Source of the DNA: DASUPK01 sp036265435
GTDB lineage: Bacteria; Actinomycetota; Thermoleophilia; Solirubrobacterales; 70-9
Assembly: GCA_036265435.1 (NCBI GenBank)
Contig: DATAPB010000184.1
Coordinates: 1 to 44,981 of the forward strand
Direction: 5' to 3'
Length of the DNA stretch: 44,981 nt
Below the pieces are notes generated by a model. It was not told where the DNA came from and did not search any database. It worked only from the letters and a program-made list of their open reading frames with translations. The position numbers and the translations under genes were made by a program. Position 1 is the first letter of the stretch. Each line of letters begins with the position of its first letter. Positions 8,033 to 15,614 of the stretch are shown here, piece after piece.

Positions 8033-8887
8033 TCAGCGTTTCGTCGCCTCGCGCCAGAGCCGGCGGACGAGCTGCACGTCCTTCTTCTCCACGTCGTGGC
8101 CGTCGATGCCGGGGCCCTCGAGCACGGCCGGGACCTTCTGGAGACGGCGTTCGCCGAGGAAGGCGCGAAATCCCCTGCGCCCGATCTCGCCCTTGCCGAT
8201 CGGTGCGTGCCGGTCGCGATTCGAGCCCAGTGGGTCGGTCGCGTCGTTCACGTGCATCAGCTTCAGCTGTTCGAGACCGACCTTCGCTTCGATCTCGTCG
8301 ACCAGGTCCTTCGTGCCCTCGGGCGTCGCAATGTCGTAGCCCGTGGCGTAGAGGTGGCAGGTGTCGATGCAGAGGCCGAGTCGCTTGGGACCGCCCGTCT
8401 TGTCGATCAGCTCTGCGGTCTCGTCGAAGTCACGCCCGAGGAGCTGCGGCGAACCGGCCGTGTTCTCGTAGAAGATCGGGCAGCGCTCGCTGCGGGAGAG
8501 AGCTTCCTTGATCAGTTCGATCGCGCGCTTTCGAGCATTGCTCCTCGTGTCGTCCTTCAGCGCCCCGGGATGGACGACCACACCCATAGCGCCGATCTCA
8601 TCGCCCACCCGCAGGGCGTGAGTGAGGGATTCGAGCGACTTGCGCCGCATCTCCCTGTCCTTCGCCGCCGGGTTGATCAGGTAGATCATGTGGATGGCGA
8701 CCACCTGGACGCGCGAGGCCGCCATCGCCTCGCGGAATGCGGAGAAGTCGGCCTCGGAGTAGCTCGTCGGACGCCACATCCGCGGGCTCTGATTGAAGAT
8801 CTGGATCGCGTCGCAGGTGCGCTCCTGGGCCCGCTCGACGGCCCTGACGAGACCACCCCCTGTGGAAACATGGGCGCCGATCAGCAT
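8033..8887 (-). CDS. nfo: Deoxyribonuclease IV (AP endonuclease)
   Basis: 284-residue endonuclease IV, which cuts DNA 5' to abasic sites in base-excision repair using zinc. Family motifs appear in order: LIGAHVSTGGGL at the N-terminus, IFNQSPR, IHMIYLINPA, VVHPGAL, FYENTAG, LCIDTCHLYATGYDI, LMHVNDATDPLGSNRDRH and LEGPGI. All expected zinc ligands (His, Glu, Asp) are visible in these segments. The ATG at 8887-8885 fits the family N-terminus exactly, and no later Met would keep the first strand. Its start codon overlaps that of divergent gltX by two bases, and its stop is 3 bp from the FAD oxidoreductase stop, so the gene has almost no flanking DNA of its own. Confidence 0.95.
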   Translation of the reverse strand: MLIGAHVSTGGGLVRAVERAQERTCDAIQIFNQSPRMWRPTSYSEADFSAFREAMAASRVQVVAIHMIYLINPAAKDREMRRKSLESLTHALRVGDEIGAMGVVVHPGALKDDTRSNARKRAIELIKEALSRSERCPIFYENTAGSPQLLGRDFDETAELIDKTGGPKRLGLCIDTCHLYATGYDIATPEGTKDLVDEIEAKVGLEQLKLMHVNDATDPLGSNRDRHAPIGKGEIGRRGFRAFLGERRLQKVPAVLEGPGIDGHDVEKKDVQLVRRLWREATKR

Positions 8888-10277
8888 GGTGAGCTCAGAT
8901 CCATCAGTTCGCGTCCGCTTCGCCCCGTCCCCCACGGGCGCCCTGCACATCGGGGGAGCGAGGACGGCACTGTACAACTGGCTCTACGCGCGAGGACGTG
9001 GGGGAGAGATGCTGCTGCGGATCGAGGACACCGACCGCGAGCGCTCCACTCCTGAGAACGTCGAGCAGATCCTCGATGCCCTGCGCTGGCTCGAGCTCGA
9101 CTGGGACGAGGGGCCGATCAGCCAGTACGAGAGGGCCGAACGCCATCGCGAGGCGCTGGAGCGGTTGCTCGAGTCCGGGGCGGCATATCGGGACTCAGCC
9201 ACCAGCGAGGACGTCGCGGCCTGGAAGAAGGAGCACGACAATCGCGGCTACCGCGGCGAGGCCACCGACGACGCCGGCGCGGCGGTTCGCCTGCGTGTCC
9301 CGGACTCCGGGGACACGGTGGTCGACGACGAGATCCGCGGCGACGTTCGCTTCCCGAACGAATCACAGGACGACTTCGTGATCGCCCGCGGCGACGGGTC
9401 GGTCCTCTACAACTTCGCGGTCGCCGTCGACGACGCGGACATGGGGATCACTCACGTGGTCCGCGGCGACGACCACCTCTCCAACACCCCCAAGCAGCTG
9501 CTGGTGATGGAGGCGCTCGAGATATCGCCGCCGCGCTACGCGCATCTGCCGCTGCTGCACGGGCCGGACGGCAAGAAGCTCTCGAAGCGCCACGGCGCCG
9601 CCAGCGTGCAGGAGCTCCGCGACGCCGGCTATCTGCCCGCCGCCGTGCGGAACTATCTCGCACTGCTCGGCTGGGGCACCCAGGACGACACCACGATCCT
9701 CAGCACCGACGAGTTGATCGAGCGCTTCGACCTATCCGCCGTCGGCCGCTCGAGCGCGATCTTCGACGAGCAGAAGCTCCGCTGGCTGAACGGCCGCTAC
9801 ATGCGGGAGATGGACCTCGATGCGTACACCGAGGCGGTCGCGCGGCATGTCGGGCGGGAGCCGGACGAGCGTCTCGGAGCGGCGTGTGCGATCGCCCAGG
9901 AGAAGGCGCAGACCCTGAACGAGGTCTGGCCGCTGATCGGATTCCTCTTCCAGGAGCCCGAGACGGACGAGAAGGCATGGCGCAAGGTGATGAAGGACGG
10001 TGCGCTGCCGCTGCTGCAGGAGGCCCTGGACGCCCTGCGGGAGGCGGATTCCTTCGAGCCGGACGAGCTCGAAACCCGGCTCGGCCGGATCCTCGCTGAG
10101 CACGACGTGAAGCCAGGCAAGCTCTACCAGCCGATTCGGGTGGCGATCACGGGTACGTCGGTCTCGCCCGGGATCTTCGAATCGCTCGCCGTGCTGGGCA
10201 AGGATCGCTCGGTGGAGCGGATCGAGCGGGCCGTGGAGCGGCTTTCCACCGAGGCCGCTGACCGAAGCCGTTCGTGA
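8886..10277 (+). CDS. gltX: Glutamyl-tRNA synthetase
   Basis: 463-residue class I aminoacyl-tRNA synthetase that charges tRNA-Glu in the cytoplasm. VRVRFAPSPTGALHIGG near the N-terminus holds the HIGH-type signature, KKLSKRHGA (about 9571-9597) is the KMSKS loop, and the C-terminal half has the helical anticodon-binding region typical of bacterial GluRS. The first usable start is the ATG at 8886; the next is the GTG at 8889. Both fall on or beside the nfo start codon, so the upstream signals must lie inside nfo. Since gatCAB is encoded 15 kb away, this enzyme may also mischarge tRNA-Gln for later amidation, but discrimination cannot be judged by eye. The frame remains open upstream, but only as antisense of nfo. 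Confidence 0.96.
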   Translation: MVSSDPSVRVRFAPSPTGALHIGGARTALYNWLYARGRGGEMLLRIEDTDRERSTPENVEQILDALRWLELDWDEGPISQYERAERHREALERLLESGAAYRDSATSEDVAAWKKEHDNRGYRGEATDDAGAAVRLRVPDSGDTVVDDEIRGDVRFPNESQDDFVIARGDGSVLYNFAVAVDDADMGITHVVRGDDHLSNTPKQLLVMEALEISPPRYAHLPLLHGPDGKKLSKRHGAASVQELRDAGYLPAAVRNYLALLGWGTQDDTTILSTDELIERFDLSAVGRSSAIFDEQKLRWLNGRYMREMDLDAYTEAVARHVGREPDERLGAACAIAQEKAQTLNEVWPLIGFLFQEPETDEKAWRKVMKDGALPLLQEALDALREADSFEPDELETRLGRILAEHDVKPGKLYQPIRVAITGTSVSPGIFESLAVLGKDRSVERIERAVERLSTEAADRSRS

Positions 10278-10326
10278 ATCAACGTATGGGCTAAACAATT
10301 GGCCATTCGGTGCCGATGAGTACCGC

Positions 10327-11382
10327 ATGGCAACGACGGCGACCACAACTCGTGGCGCGCAGAACGGCACCCGTGGGGAGGGCCGGGGGCGCGTCCTCGC
10401 CGCCGCCTTCGATGAGGCCGAGCACCAGCCGGCCCTACAGGAGGGCCGCGACCAGGCGCTCGAGCTGGTGAATCGCGGGGCGCCGCCGCACGAAGTCGCC
10501 GGCGTGGTGGAGTCGGATGTGGGCCTCACCTGCGCGATCGTCCGCGCTGCCGGCCAGCTGCAGGGTGGCGGGCGGATCCGCAGCGTCGCCGACGGGATCG
10601 AGCGGCTGGGTCCCGGTGCCGTCGAGGCGATCCTGCGCTCAGCTCCCGCCTACGACATCTTCAACGGGGACGGCCGCCTCGCGCTCGCCCCGGACCGGTT
10701 CCGCCTCCACGCCCTTGACGTGCAGCGGGCCGCCGACCGGATCGCCGAGCTCAGCGGCATCGGCGACCGCGACGAGGTGGCCCTCGCCGCAATCCTCCAC
10801 GACATCGGCCGGCCGGTGCTGGCGCGACTGCATCCGGGCTACGCCGAGCGATTCGATCGCCGGAGTGCGACGCCCGACGAGCGGATCGCCCGGGAGCGCC
10901 GCGAGCTCGGCATCGACCACGCGCTGGTCGGCGGCGTTCTCACGCGCCGCTGGGGCGTTCACGCTCGCGTCGCCGAGACGATCGAGCGCCATCACACCGA
11001 CCAGGCCGAGGGAGTCGCGGCGGTGCTCCGCTTCGCTGACATGGTGGCCGCCCACCTCGAGGACTGCCCGGTCTCGACACAGGACCTGATCGACTCGGCC
11101 GAGCATTGCGGCCTCGACGAGCACGCCGTGCGGATGGTCCTCTACGAGCTCCCCCAGGGCAAGGGCACTCGCCGCCGTGCGACCGGCCCGTGCCCGCTGT
11201 CATCGCGCGAGCTGGACGTGCTCCGGCGCCTCGCGGAGGGCAAGGTCTACAAGCAGATCGCCGCGGAGCTCGATCTCTCCGCGAGCACCGTCCGCAGCCA
11301 CCTGCACAACGTGTACGGAAAGCTCGGCGCTCTGGATCGCGCTCAGGCGGTTCTCATGGCGACCGAGCAGGGCTGGATCTAA
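10327..11382 (+). CDS. HDOD/HD-type hydrolase fused to a LuxR-type DNA-binding domain
   Basis: 351-residue predicted signalling regulator. After a Thr/Gly-rich, probably disordered first 25 residues come helices of HDOD type (about 30-105). An HD core follows with HALD, ILHDIG (HDIG motif), DHALVGG, ERHHTD and RFADMV, so the usual HD metal ligands all seem present. The C-terminus (about 285-350) is a LuxR/GerE helix-turn-helix: LSSRELDVLRRLAEG, YKQIAAELDLSASTVRSHL and VYGKLGALDRAQAV. No receiver domain is present. The arrangement suggests that a small phosphorylated ligand or HD activity controls DNA binding; that is inference. Start ATG 10327. The 3' end overlaps the convergent VanZ gene by 29 bp. 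Confidence 0.8.
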   Translation: MATTATTTRGAQNGTRGEGRGRVLAAAFDEAEHQPALQEGRDQALELVNRGAPPHEVAGVVESDVGLTCAIVRAAGQLQGGGRIRSVADGIERLGPGAVEAILRSAPAYDIFNGDGRLALAPDRFRLHALDVQRAADRIAELSGIGDRDEVALAAILHDIGRPVLARLHPGYAERFDRRSATPDERIARERRELGIDHALVGGVLTRRWGVHARVAETIERHHTDQAEGVAAVLRFADMVAAHLEDCPVSTQDLIDSAEHCGLDEHAVRMVLYELPQGKGTRRRATGPCPLSSRELDVLRRLAEGKVYKQIAAELDLSASTVRSHLHNVYGKLGALDRAQAVLMATEQGWI

Positions 11383-11779
11383 GAGTTCCTCCTCCAGCGT
11401 CGACTCGCCCTCGATCTCCACGGGCGGGCCGACGTGCCCGGATCAGCAGCGCCGCGATCGCGATTCCGATCGAGTCGATGGCGACGTCGACGGGCGTGCC
11501 GGTCCTGCCGCTGACGAAGGTCTGGTGAAACTCGTCCGTGCACGCGTAGACGAAGGCGATGCCGACCGCAATCAGCAGCGGCCTTCCGGCCACCCCGCGA
11601 AGCGCCCACCACCACAGGGTGGTGAGCAGCGCGTAGCCGCTTAGGTGACCGAGCTTGCGGATGATGACGTCCCACCACGGGTGCTCGCCGGTCGAGGACT
11701 GCGCCGAGAGGTAGAAGATCACGCCCATCAGCAGGAGCGGCGCGATCGAGCGCAACAGGGCTCGGTTGGGTCGATTCAT
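11354..11779 (-). CDS. VanZ family membrane protein
   Basis: 141-residue integral membrane protein of the VanZ-like family. It has an N-terminal helix (about 8-26), the KLGHLSGYALLTTLWWWAL helix, a third helix (LLIAVGIAFVYACTDEFHQTFV) with the family's acidic/His DEFHQ signature, and a fourth helix (VDVAIDSIGIAIAALLI). The last 30 residues are basic and low in complexity. VanZ relatives are linked to glycopeptide tolerance, but most have no tested function. The coding end runs 29 bp into the end of the HD-LuxR gene on the other strand. The start ATG at 11779 faces the Rrf2 gene, leaving 33 bp for divergent promoters. Confidence 0.85.
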   Translation of the reverse strand: MNRPNRALLRSIAPLLLMGVIFYLSAQSSTGEHPWWDVIIRKLGHLSGYALLTTLWWWALRGVAGRPLLIAVGIAFVYACTDEFHQTFVSGRTGTPVDVAIDSIGIAIAALLIRARRPARGDRGRVDAGGGTLRSSPARSP

Positions 11780-11812
11780 CGCCGAGCCGCCCGGCCCGGT
11801 AAAAGGGTTGTC

Positions 11813-12211
11813 GTGATCTCGGTCACCTCGAAGTCACGTTACGCGGTGGTGGCGCTGGCCGAGCTGGCGCGCGCCGGCGACAACCCGATGCCGATCGGGC
11901 AGGTCGCCGAGCGCCGCGGCATCCCGGTGCAGTTCCTCGAGCAGCTCTTCTCGACGCTGCGGCGCGCCGGCATCCTGATCAGCCACCGTGGCGCCAAGGG
12001 CGGTTACACGCTCGCCCATCCCGCGGACCAGATCAACGTGCTCGAGGTGGTGCAGGCGCTCGACGGCGTGGTCGGCCAGGAGGCAAAGGAGGCCGGCGGC
12101 ATCTGGGAGGAAGGCGTGGAGGCGCTGCGCACCACCTTCCGCTCGACCACGATCGCCGACATCGCCCGCCGGGAGGCCGAGGAGGCCGGCGCGGGGATGT
12201 ATCACATCTAG
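11813..12211 (+). CDS. Rrf2 family transcriptional regulator lacking cluster cysteines
   Basis: 132-residue winged-helix regulator. The N-terminal SVTSKSRYAVVALAELA and the PIGQVAERRGIPVQFLEQLFSTLRRAGIL helix-turn-helix followed by RGAKGGYTLA are diagnostic of Rrf2. The region where IscR and NsrR carry three Fe-S cysteines (about residues 85-110) has none; the whole protein has no Cys, so it cannot hold a cluster in the standard way and is closer to CymR-like members. Start GTG 11813; the open frame upstream is antisense to VanZ. cysK and cysE lie 3.4 kb downstream on the same strand, which makes a role in sulfur control conceivable but unproven. Confidence 0.85.
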   Translation: MISVTSKSRYAVVALAELARAGDNPMPIGQVAERRGIPVQFLEQLFSTLRRAGILISHRGAKGGYTLAHPADQINVLEVVQALDGVVGQEAKEAGGIWEEGVEALRTTFRSTTIADIARREAEEAGAGMYHI

Positions 12212-12224
12212 AAGGCGTCGCACT

Positions 12225-12244
12225 GCCATGCGGAAAAACGCATG
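12225..12244. terminator. Putative terminator hairpin between convergent genes
   Basis: Perfect 7-bp stem CCATGCG / CGCATGG with loop GAAAAA, 13 bp after the Rrf2 stop and 103 bp before the stop of the convergent NTF2-like gene. There is no T run after it. It could instead be an operator, since it is a clean palindrome. Confidence 0.4.
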
Positions 12245-12346
12245 GGCAAGCCAAATCCGTCCGGTTAGACCCGGTTATCCCCGGTTGTTGGGTGTCTGAC
12301 TGCGCGTAGAGGGTGGCTCCAAAGGCTTGAGCCCGGACGAACTCGC

Positions 12347-12745
12347 CTACTCTGATACCCCGGCAGCTTCGAGGGCTTCGGACTCGGTCGTACAGTTGCG
12401 CCACCAGACGCATTTCCCGTCGCGCCACCTCTGCGGCATCCAGAAGGGATCGATGAGTGGCGTTGTGCTTTCAGCACCATGACCCCAACCCCGGATGTGG
12501 GCGAGCGTGACGTCGGCAGCGAGATCACGCAACTCCTCGACCTCGATCTCGTAGTCGGGAAAGACGCCTAGGAAGTTGTCCCACCACCGGCGCAGTCCCT
12601 CGTGTCCGGTGTAGGCGCCCTCCATCGCAACCAAGCGCGACTCGACCTGAATCTCCTCGTGTGTGAGCGCCACAAAGGCCTCCCAGTCGCGTTGGTTGAA
12701 CGCGTGGGCCATTGCCAGTGTCCTGTGGACGTTCTCCTCCGACAT
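12347..12745 (-). CDS. NTF2-like (SnoaL-type) protein
   Basis: 132-residue protein of the NTF2-like/SnoaL superfamily, a cone-shaped alpha+beta barrel used by many small hydrolases, isomerases and ligand-binding proteins. MSEENVHRTLAMAHAFNQRDWEAFVALTHEEI is the typical first helices and strand, followed by GHEGLRRWWDNFLGVFPDYEIEVEEL and an aromatic barrel. The C-terminus ends EALEAAGVSE, a tail common to this family in actinobacteria. No catalytic assignment is possible. A fragment encoding nearly the same tail lies just upstream (12749-12784), showing that a second copy once stood there. Start ATG 12745. Confidence 0.8.
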   Translation of the reverse strand: MSEENVHRTLAMAHAFNQRDWEAFVALTHEEIQVESRLVAMEGAYTGHEGLRRWWDNFLGVFPDYEIEVEELRDLAADVTLAHIRGWGHGAESTTPLIDPFWMPQRWRDGKCVWWRNCTTESEALEAAGVSE

Positions 12746-12748
12746 CGC

Positions 12749-12784
12749 CTACTCGCCAAGCCCGGCGGCTTCGAGGGCTCTTCC
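12749..12784 (-). pseudogene. C-terminal remnant of a second NTF2-like gene
   Basis: Immediately upstream of the intact NTF2-like gene the minus strand reads RALEAAGLGE and then TAG (stop 12751-12749), matching the EALEAAGVSE end of its neighbour. The DNA also matches: a direct repeat of about 34 bp begins TCGCCTACTC at both 12343 and 12745. Upstream of the repeat the similarity vanishes and the frame runs into unrelated sequence. Confidence 0.55.
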
Positions 12785-12826
12785 CACGCTCAGAAGACCG
12801 CCAAGACCCTCAGCCAGGTGACAGCT

Positions 12827-13099
12827 CTACGGGGTGATGAACTCCAAACACCCCGCCAGCGGCTGGTCGAGCCGGGACCACTCGCTCTGGAAGAATCCGG
12901 GCGGGTGCACCCCTTCGGACTGTGCCTCCGCGATGAAACCGTGCGCAATCGCGGCACGGTCTCCGGGTTGACTAGCGAGGCTCGCACCCACCTCTCCGGC
13001 ACAGCTGGCGTTCGGATTTGCCGTCGCCGCCGATGCCGAGGCACTCACCCCGAGCACCAGCGCCAGCGTTGCAACAAGGACGAGCAACGATCGCTTCAT
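12827..13099 (-). CDS. Small secreted hypothetical protein
   Basis: 90-residue protein with a clear Sec signal peptide: MKRSLLVLVATLALVLGVSA followed by an Ala-rich cleavage region (SASA-ATANP, about residue 25). The mature part of about 65 residues has two cysteines (SCAGE and AGCLEF) that could form one disulfide, and no recognisable domain. The start ATG at 13099 has a GGGAGGA ribosome site just before it, and AGGCTA at 13132-13137 reads TAGCCT on the minus strand, a plausible -10 with a leader of about 25 nt. The stop is 42 bp from the NTF2-like remnant. Function unknown. Confidence 0.65.
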   Translation of the reverse strand: MKRSLLVLVATLALVLGVSASASAATANPNASCAGEVGASLASQPGDRAAIAHGFIAEAQSEGVHPPGFFQSEWSRLDQPLAGCLEFITP

Positions 13100-13266
13100 G
13101 GCGGTCCTCCCTCAGAGGAATTGGTCAATCCAGGCTACGCCCGCGATCCAGCGGCCTCAAGGGCGTTTCGGGGAAGGGAGGTCGCAAGCCTGCGGCTGAC
13201 GCCCGCAAGACCGCCGATTGGCTGTGTGTCAAGAAGACTCCCCCCGACGGGAACGGGGACACCGCA

Positions 13267-14079
13267 TCAGAGCGGGTGGCCCTCCGAGTCGCACAGCTGC
13301 GGGGCGCCCACCTGCTCCGACTCGACGATCACCAGCTGACGCTCCATCTCGTCCGGCTTGATGCTTCCGCTGCGGTTCTCGTACGGATGATCGAGGAACC
13401 AGATCAGCAGCAATCCAGCGACGACGAGCGCCGCGATCGCTCCCATCAGGGTCCCCTGGACTATGAAACCTTCGCGCCGGTCCGCGAAGAAGAGAGCGAA
13501 CCCGACCGTCACGATCGCCCCGAGGCCGAGGATGAACCAGACCGGCGCCGGCAATGCGCGGTTGGCCTCGCTGAGCCGCGCACGGCGGGCGTCGGTGCGC
13601 TTGTCCTCCTGCTCGAGCAGCTGCAGGAATGCGGCCTCCTGGGCGGGCCCGGCCGGCTGGACGTGGCGGAGTCCGTCCTCCAGGCGAGTCACCCAGCCCT
13701 GAACCACCGGGCTTCGGTCTCCGTGCTTCATCGCCGACCACTCATCGTGCACCACAGCGCGCCCGTAACAGATCAGCGTTCCCTGGAGGGGATTTCGCTC
13801 TGCCGGAGGGAAGAACGCCGCCGTCCGCGAGAGCTGGACCACGGCGATCGCGTCCTCCTCGGCGCCCGTCTTCGCGTCGTTGAAGCTTTCGAACGCCTCG
13901 AGGACGACGAACGCGAGCAGCACCGCGAAGGCCGTGCCGAGAAAGGTGAAGATCCCTGCTCCGCGCTCCACCTCAACGAAGAAGTGATCGACCCTCGACC
14001 GGCGTCTGACCAGGTACATCAGCCCGACCGCGATGCTCGCGGCGGTCGCCACGGTCAGGGCCATCAGCCACAGGTTCAC
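13267..14079 (-). CDS. DUF4239 (bestrophin-like) membrane protein
   Basis: 270-residue membrane protein matching the DUF4239 family. Two N-terminal transmembrane helices (about 3-24 and 42-65, the second with FTFLGTAFAVLLAFVVLEAFESF) are followed by a soluble helical region containing DAIAVVQLSRTAAFFPP, then two C-terminal helices (about 175-198 and 205-228). This 2+2 layout with a central cytosolic part is characteristic. A transport role is suggested by the bestrophin-like label but not demonstrated. The start is GTG 14079, with GGGGAGA upstream and a TAGGAT box (minus strand, 14113-14108). Confidence 0.75.
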   Translation of the reverse strand: MNLWLMALTVATAASIAVGLMYLVRRRSRVDHFFVEVERGAGIFTFLGTAFAVLLAFVVLEAFESFNDAKTGAEEDAIAVVQLSRTAAFFPPAERNPLQGTLICYGRAVVHDEWSAMKHGDRSPVVQGWVTRLEDGLRHVQPAGPAQEAAFLQLLEQEDKRTDARRARLSEANRALPAPVWFILGLGAIVTVGFALFFADRREGFIVQGTLMGAIAALVVAGLLLIWFLDHPYENRSGSIKPDEMERQLVIVESEQVGAPQLCDSEGHPL

Positions 14080-14448
14080 TCAGCCATCTCCCCGTAACCC
14101 CAGGGCCATCCTAGTCGTCTGACCGTCAGGGTTGGCGCGAGCGGCATGCCCGTCGCCGCATCGGATGGGACGTCACTCTCGCCCGTTGTTGGAGGCTGAT
14201 GCGCGATCGCGGCGGGTGAGCCCTCGCGTTGCGCGCGGCCAACCACGAAACCGGGCACGGGGCCGTCGACGATCGCGCTCGCGCCGCCGCTCCCGCGTCG
14301 GGATAGGCCACCAGTGCTGTAGACCCATGCGCTCCTTCGCCTCCACCAAGCGTTCCCTCGCCTGTAAAGAAGTGAGCGCCGCCGGACGTCGCAGGGGTAC
14401 GGGGTGCATTCGAGTGTGCGGCGACGGTTCTGGGGGTAGGAGCCTCTC
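14080..14448. other. Intergenic region, no supported gene
   Basis: 369 bp between the divergent DUF4239 and coiled-coil genes. It holds the TAGGAT -10-like box for the left gene and, at the right end, the GGGGGTAGGAG ribosome site for the right gene. Short open frames exist on both strands, but their translations are Arg/Ser-rich or low in complexity and match nothing I know. A fragment on the minus strand near 14300-14370 (LQARERLVEAKERM) is helix-like but has no start context. Confidence 0.5.
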
Positions 14449-14823
14449 GTGTCAACGATTGCCGTAATCGCCATTGTGATCGCCGTCGTCGTCGTCGTCG
14501 CCCTGTTGCTGGTGGGCGCCCGCCGCGCAGCCGAGAAGCGTCGCCGCGAGCGCGAGCTCGAGCGCGAACGCCTTCGCAGCGAGGCGGCCGGACATCAACA
14601 GGAGGCCGAGGCCCACGCCGTGACGGCGACGGAGAAACAGGACGAAGCGGATCGCCAACGTGAAGCCGCGACCGAGCACGCTGCGGTCGCCGAAAGGCAC
14701 GCCAAGGAGGCGGAGGCGAGCAAGCGGCGCGCCGTCGAGGCCGAGGAACGTGCCGAACGCGAACAGCGTGCCTCCGAGTTCCACGGCGAGCGCGCCGCCG
14801 AGCGCGAACGCGAACTCGACTGA
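14449..14823 (+). CDS. Membrane-anchored coiled-coil protein
   Basis: 124-residue protein made of one N-terminal transmembrane helix (IAVIAIVIAVVVVVALLLVG, about 4-23) and a charged Ala/Glu/Arg-rich helix from residue 25 to the end, with heptad-like spacing typical of a single long coiled coil. Only a short tail would lie outside the cytoplasm. The start GTG at 14449 has GGTAGGAG six bases upstream. It is followed 37 bp later by the DUF6328 gene, so the two may be cotranscribed. Such proteins are common but functionally unassigned; composition bias means homology searches will give spurious hits. Confidence 0.65.
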   Translation: MSTIAVIAIVIAVVVVVALLLVGARRAAEKRRRERELERERLRSEAAGHQQEAEAHAVTATEKQDEADRQREAATEHAAVAERHAKEAEASKRRAVEAEERAEREQRASEFHGERAAERERELD

Positions 14824-14860
14824 TCTTCCCTGGATGACGTCGAGGGGATAGAGGTTGCCC

Positions 14861-15361
14861 GTGGCGGACCAAGTGAGTGAGAACCGCGGCGAAGACGAGG
14901 ACCACCAGGAACGCGTCAACCGCGAGCTGATCGAGCTCCTCAACGAGCTGCGGGTCGCCCTCCCCGGAGTACAGGTGCTGTTCGCCTTCCTGCTCGCGGT
15001 CCCGTTCGCGCAGGGCTTCACGCACACGACGGACTTTCAGCGGGCACTCTTCTTCGCGGTGATGGGCCTCACGGCGATCTCGCTGGCGCTGCTCGTGGCA
15101 CCGTCGGCCTGGCACAGGATCCGTTTCCGCCAGGCGGACAAGGAGAGGATCCTGCGCGCCTCGAACACGATGTCGATAGCGGGACTCGGCTTCCTAGGCG
15201 TGGCCATGACAGGGGCCGTGATGCTGATCGCCGACTTCATCTACAGCCCGACCCTGACGATCGTGAGCGGAGCGCTGGCGTTCGTCGTCTACGGGCTCCT
15301 CTGGTACGTCCTGCCGGTGCTTGGCGCGAGAGGGCCGCGGCCGGACGAGGCTCAGGGATAG
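14861..15361 (+). CDS. DUF6328 family four-helix membrane protein
   Basis: 166-residue membrane protein. A charged cytosolic N-terminus (residues 1-35, ending with NRELIELLNELRVALPGVQ) is followed by four predicted helices: VLFAFLLAVPFAQGF, FFAVMGLTAISLALLVAPSAW, the IAGLGFLGVAMTGAVMLIADF segment, and LTIVSGALAFVVYGLLWYVLP. The N-terminal motif plus the FQRALFF and APSAWHRIRFR spacers match DUF6328. Start GTG 14861 (TTG 14855 is an alternative) with GAGGGG before it. No function is established. Only 253 bp separate it from cysK; that stretch is GC-rich with a CCGGG/CCCGG hairpin near 15380-15397. Confidence 0.75.
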   Translation: MADQVSENRGEDEDHQERVNRELIELLNELRVALPGVQVLFAFLLAVPFAQGFTHTTDFQRALFFAVMGLTAISLALLVAPSAWHRIRFRQADKERILRASNTMSIAGLGFLGVAMTGAVMLIADFIYSPTLTIVSGALAFVVYGLLWYVLPVLGARGPRPDEAQG

Positions 15362-15602
15362 CCACCCACCAATCTCAGCCTCCGGGCTTCCCCGGTGGAA
15401 TTGCCGCTCGGTGGTGCAAGCAGAACCGGAAGTGGCCCGGGGAGGAAGTGGACCGCCCTCGGACAGCATCCCTTGCCGCCGGGGGCGGAGGCGGCTCCGA
15501 CGCCGCGGATCCCTGCCCGGCTCCGCGTCAGCGGCGCACACCCGTTCCGCTTCTACCCCCGGAGGAGGGGCGGGAAACCCCGGAAACCTGACCCGATTAC
15601 GC

Positions 15603-15608
15603 TAGTTT
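15603..15608 (+). promoter_or_regulatory. -10 box of a probable leaderless cysK promoter
   Basis: TAGTTT lies 6 nt before the cysK ATG. A second TANNNT (TACGCT, 15597-15602) abuts it. No riboswitch consensus known to me (SAM-I, SAM-IV, cobalamin) fits the 253 bp upstream. Confidence 0.45.
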
Positions 15609-15614
15609 TCTCGA

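Noticed and set aside
13100..13266. Small gene or structured RNA between the secreted protein and DUF4239 genes
   Set aside because: Only a possible GGGCGT/ACGCCC stem and short frames without starts or ribosome sites; no support.
15362..15614. Riboswitch in front of cysK
   Set aside because: Checked by eye for SAM-I, SAM-IV and cobalamin cores; only generic GC-rich stems are present, and a -10 box 6 nt before the ATG leaves no leader.
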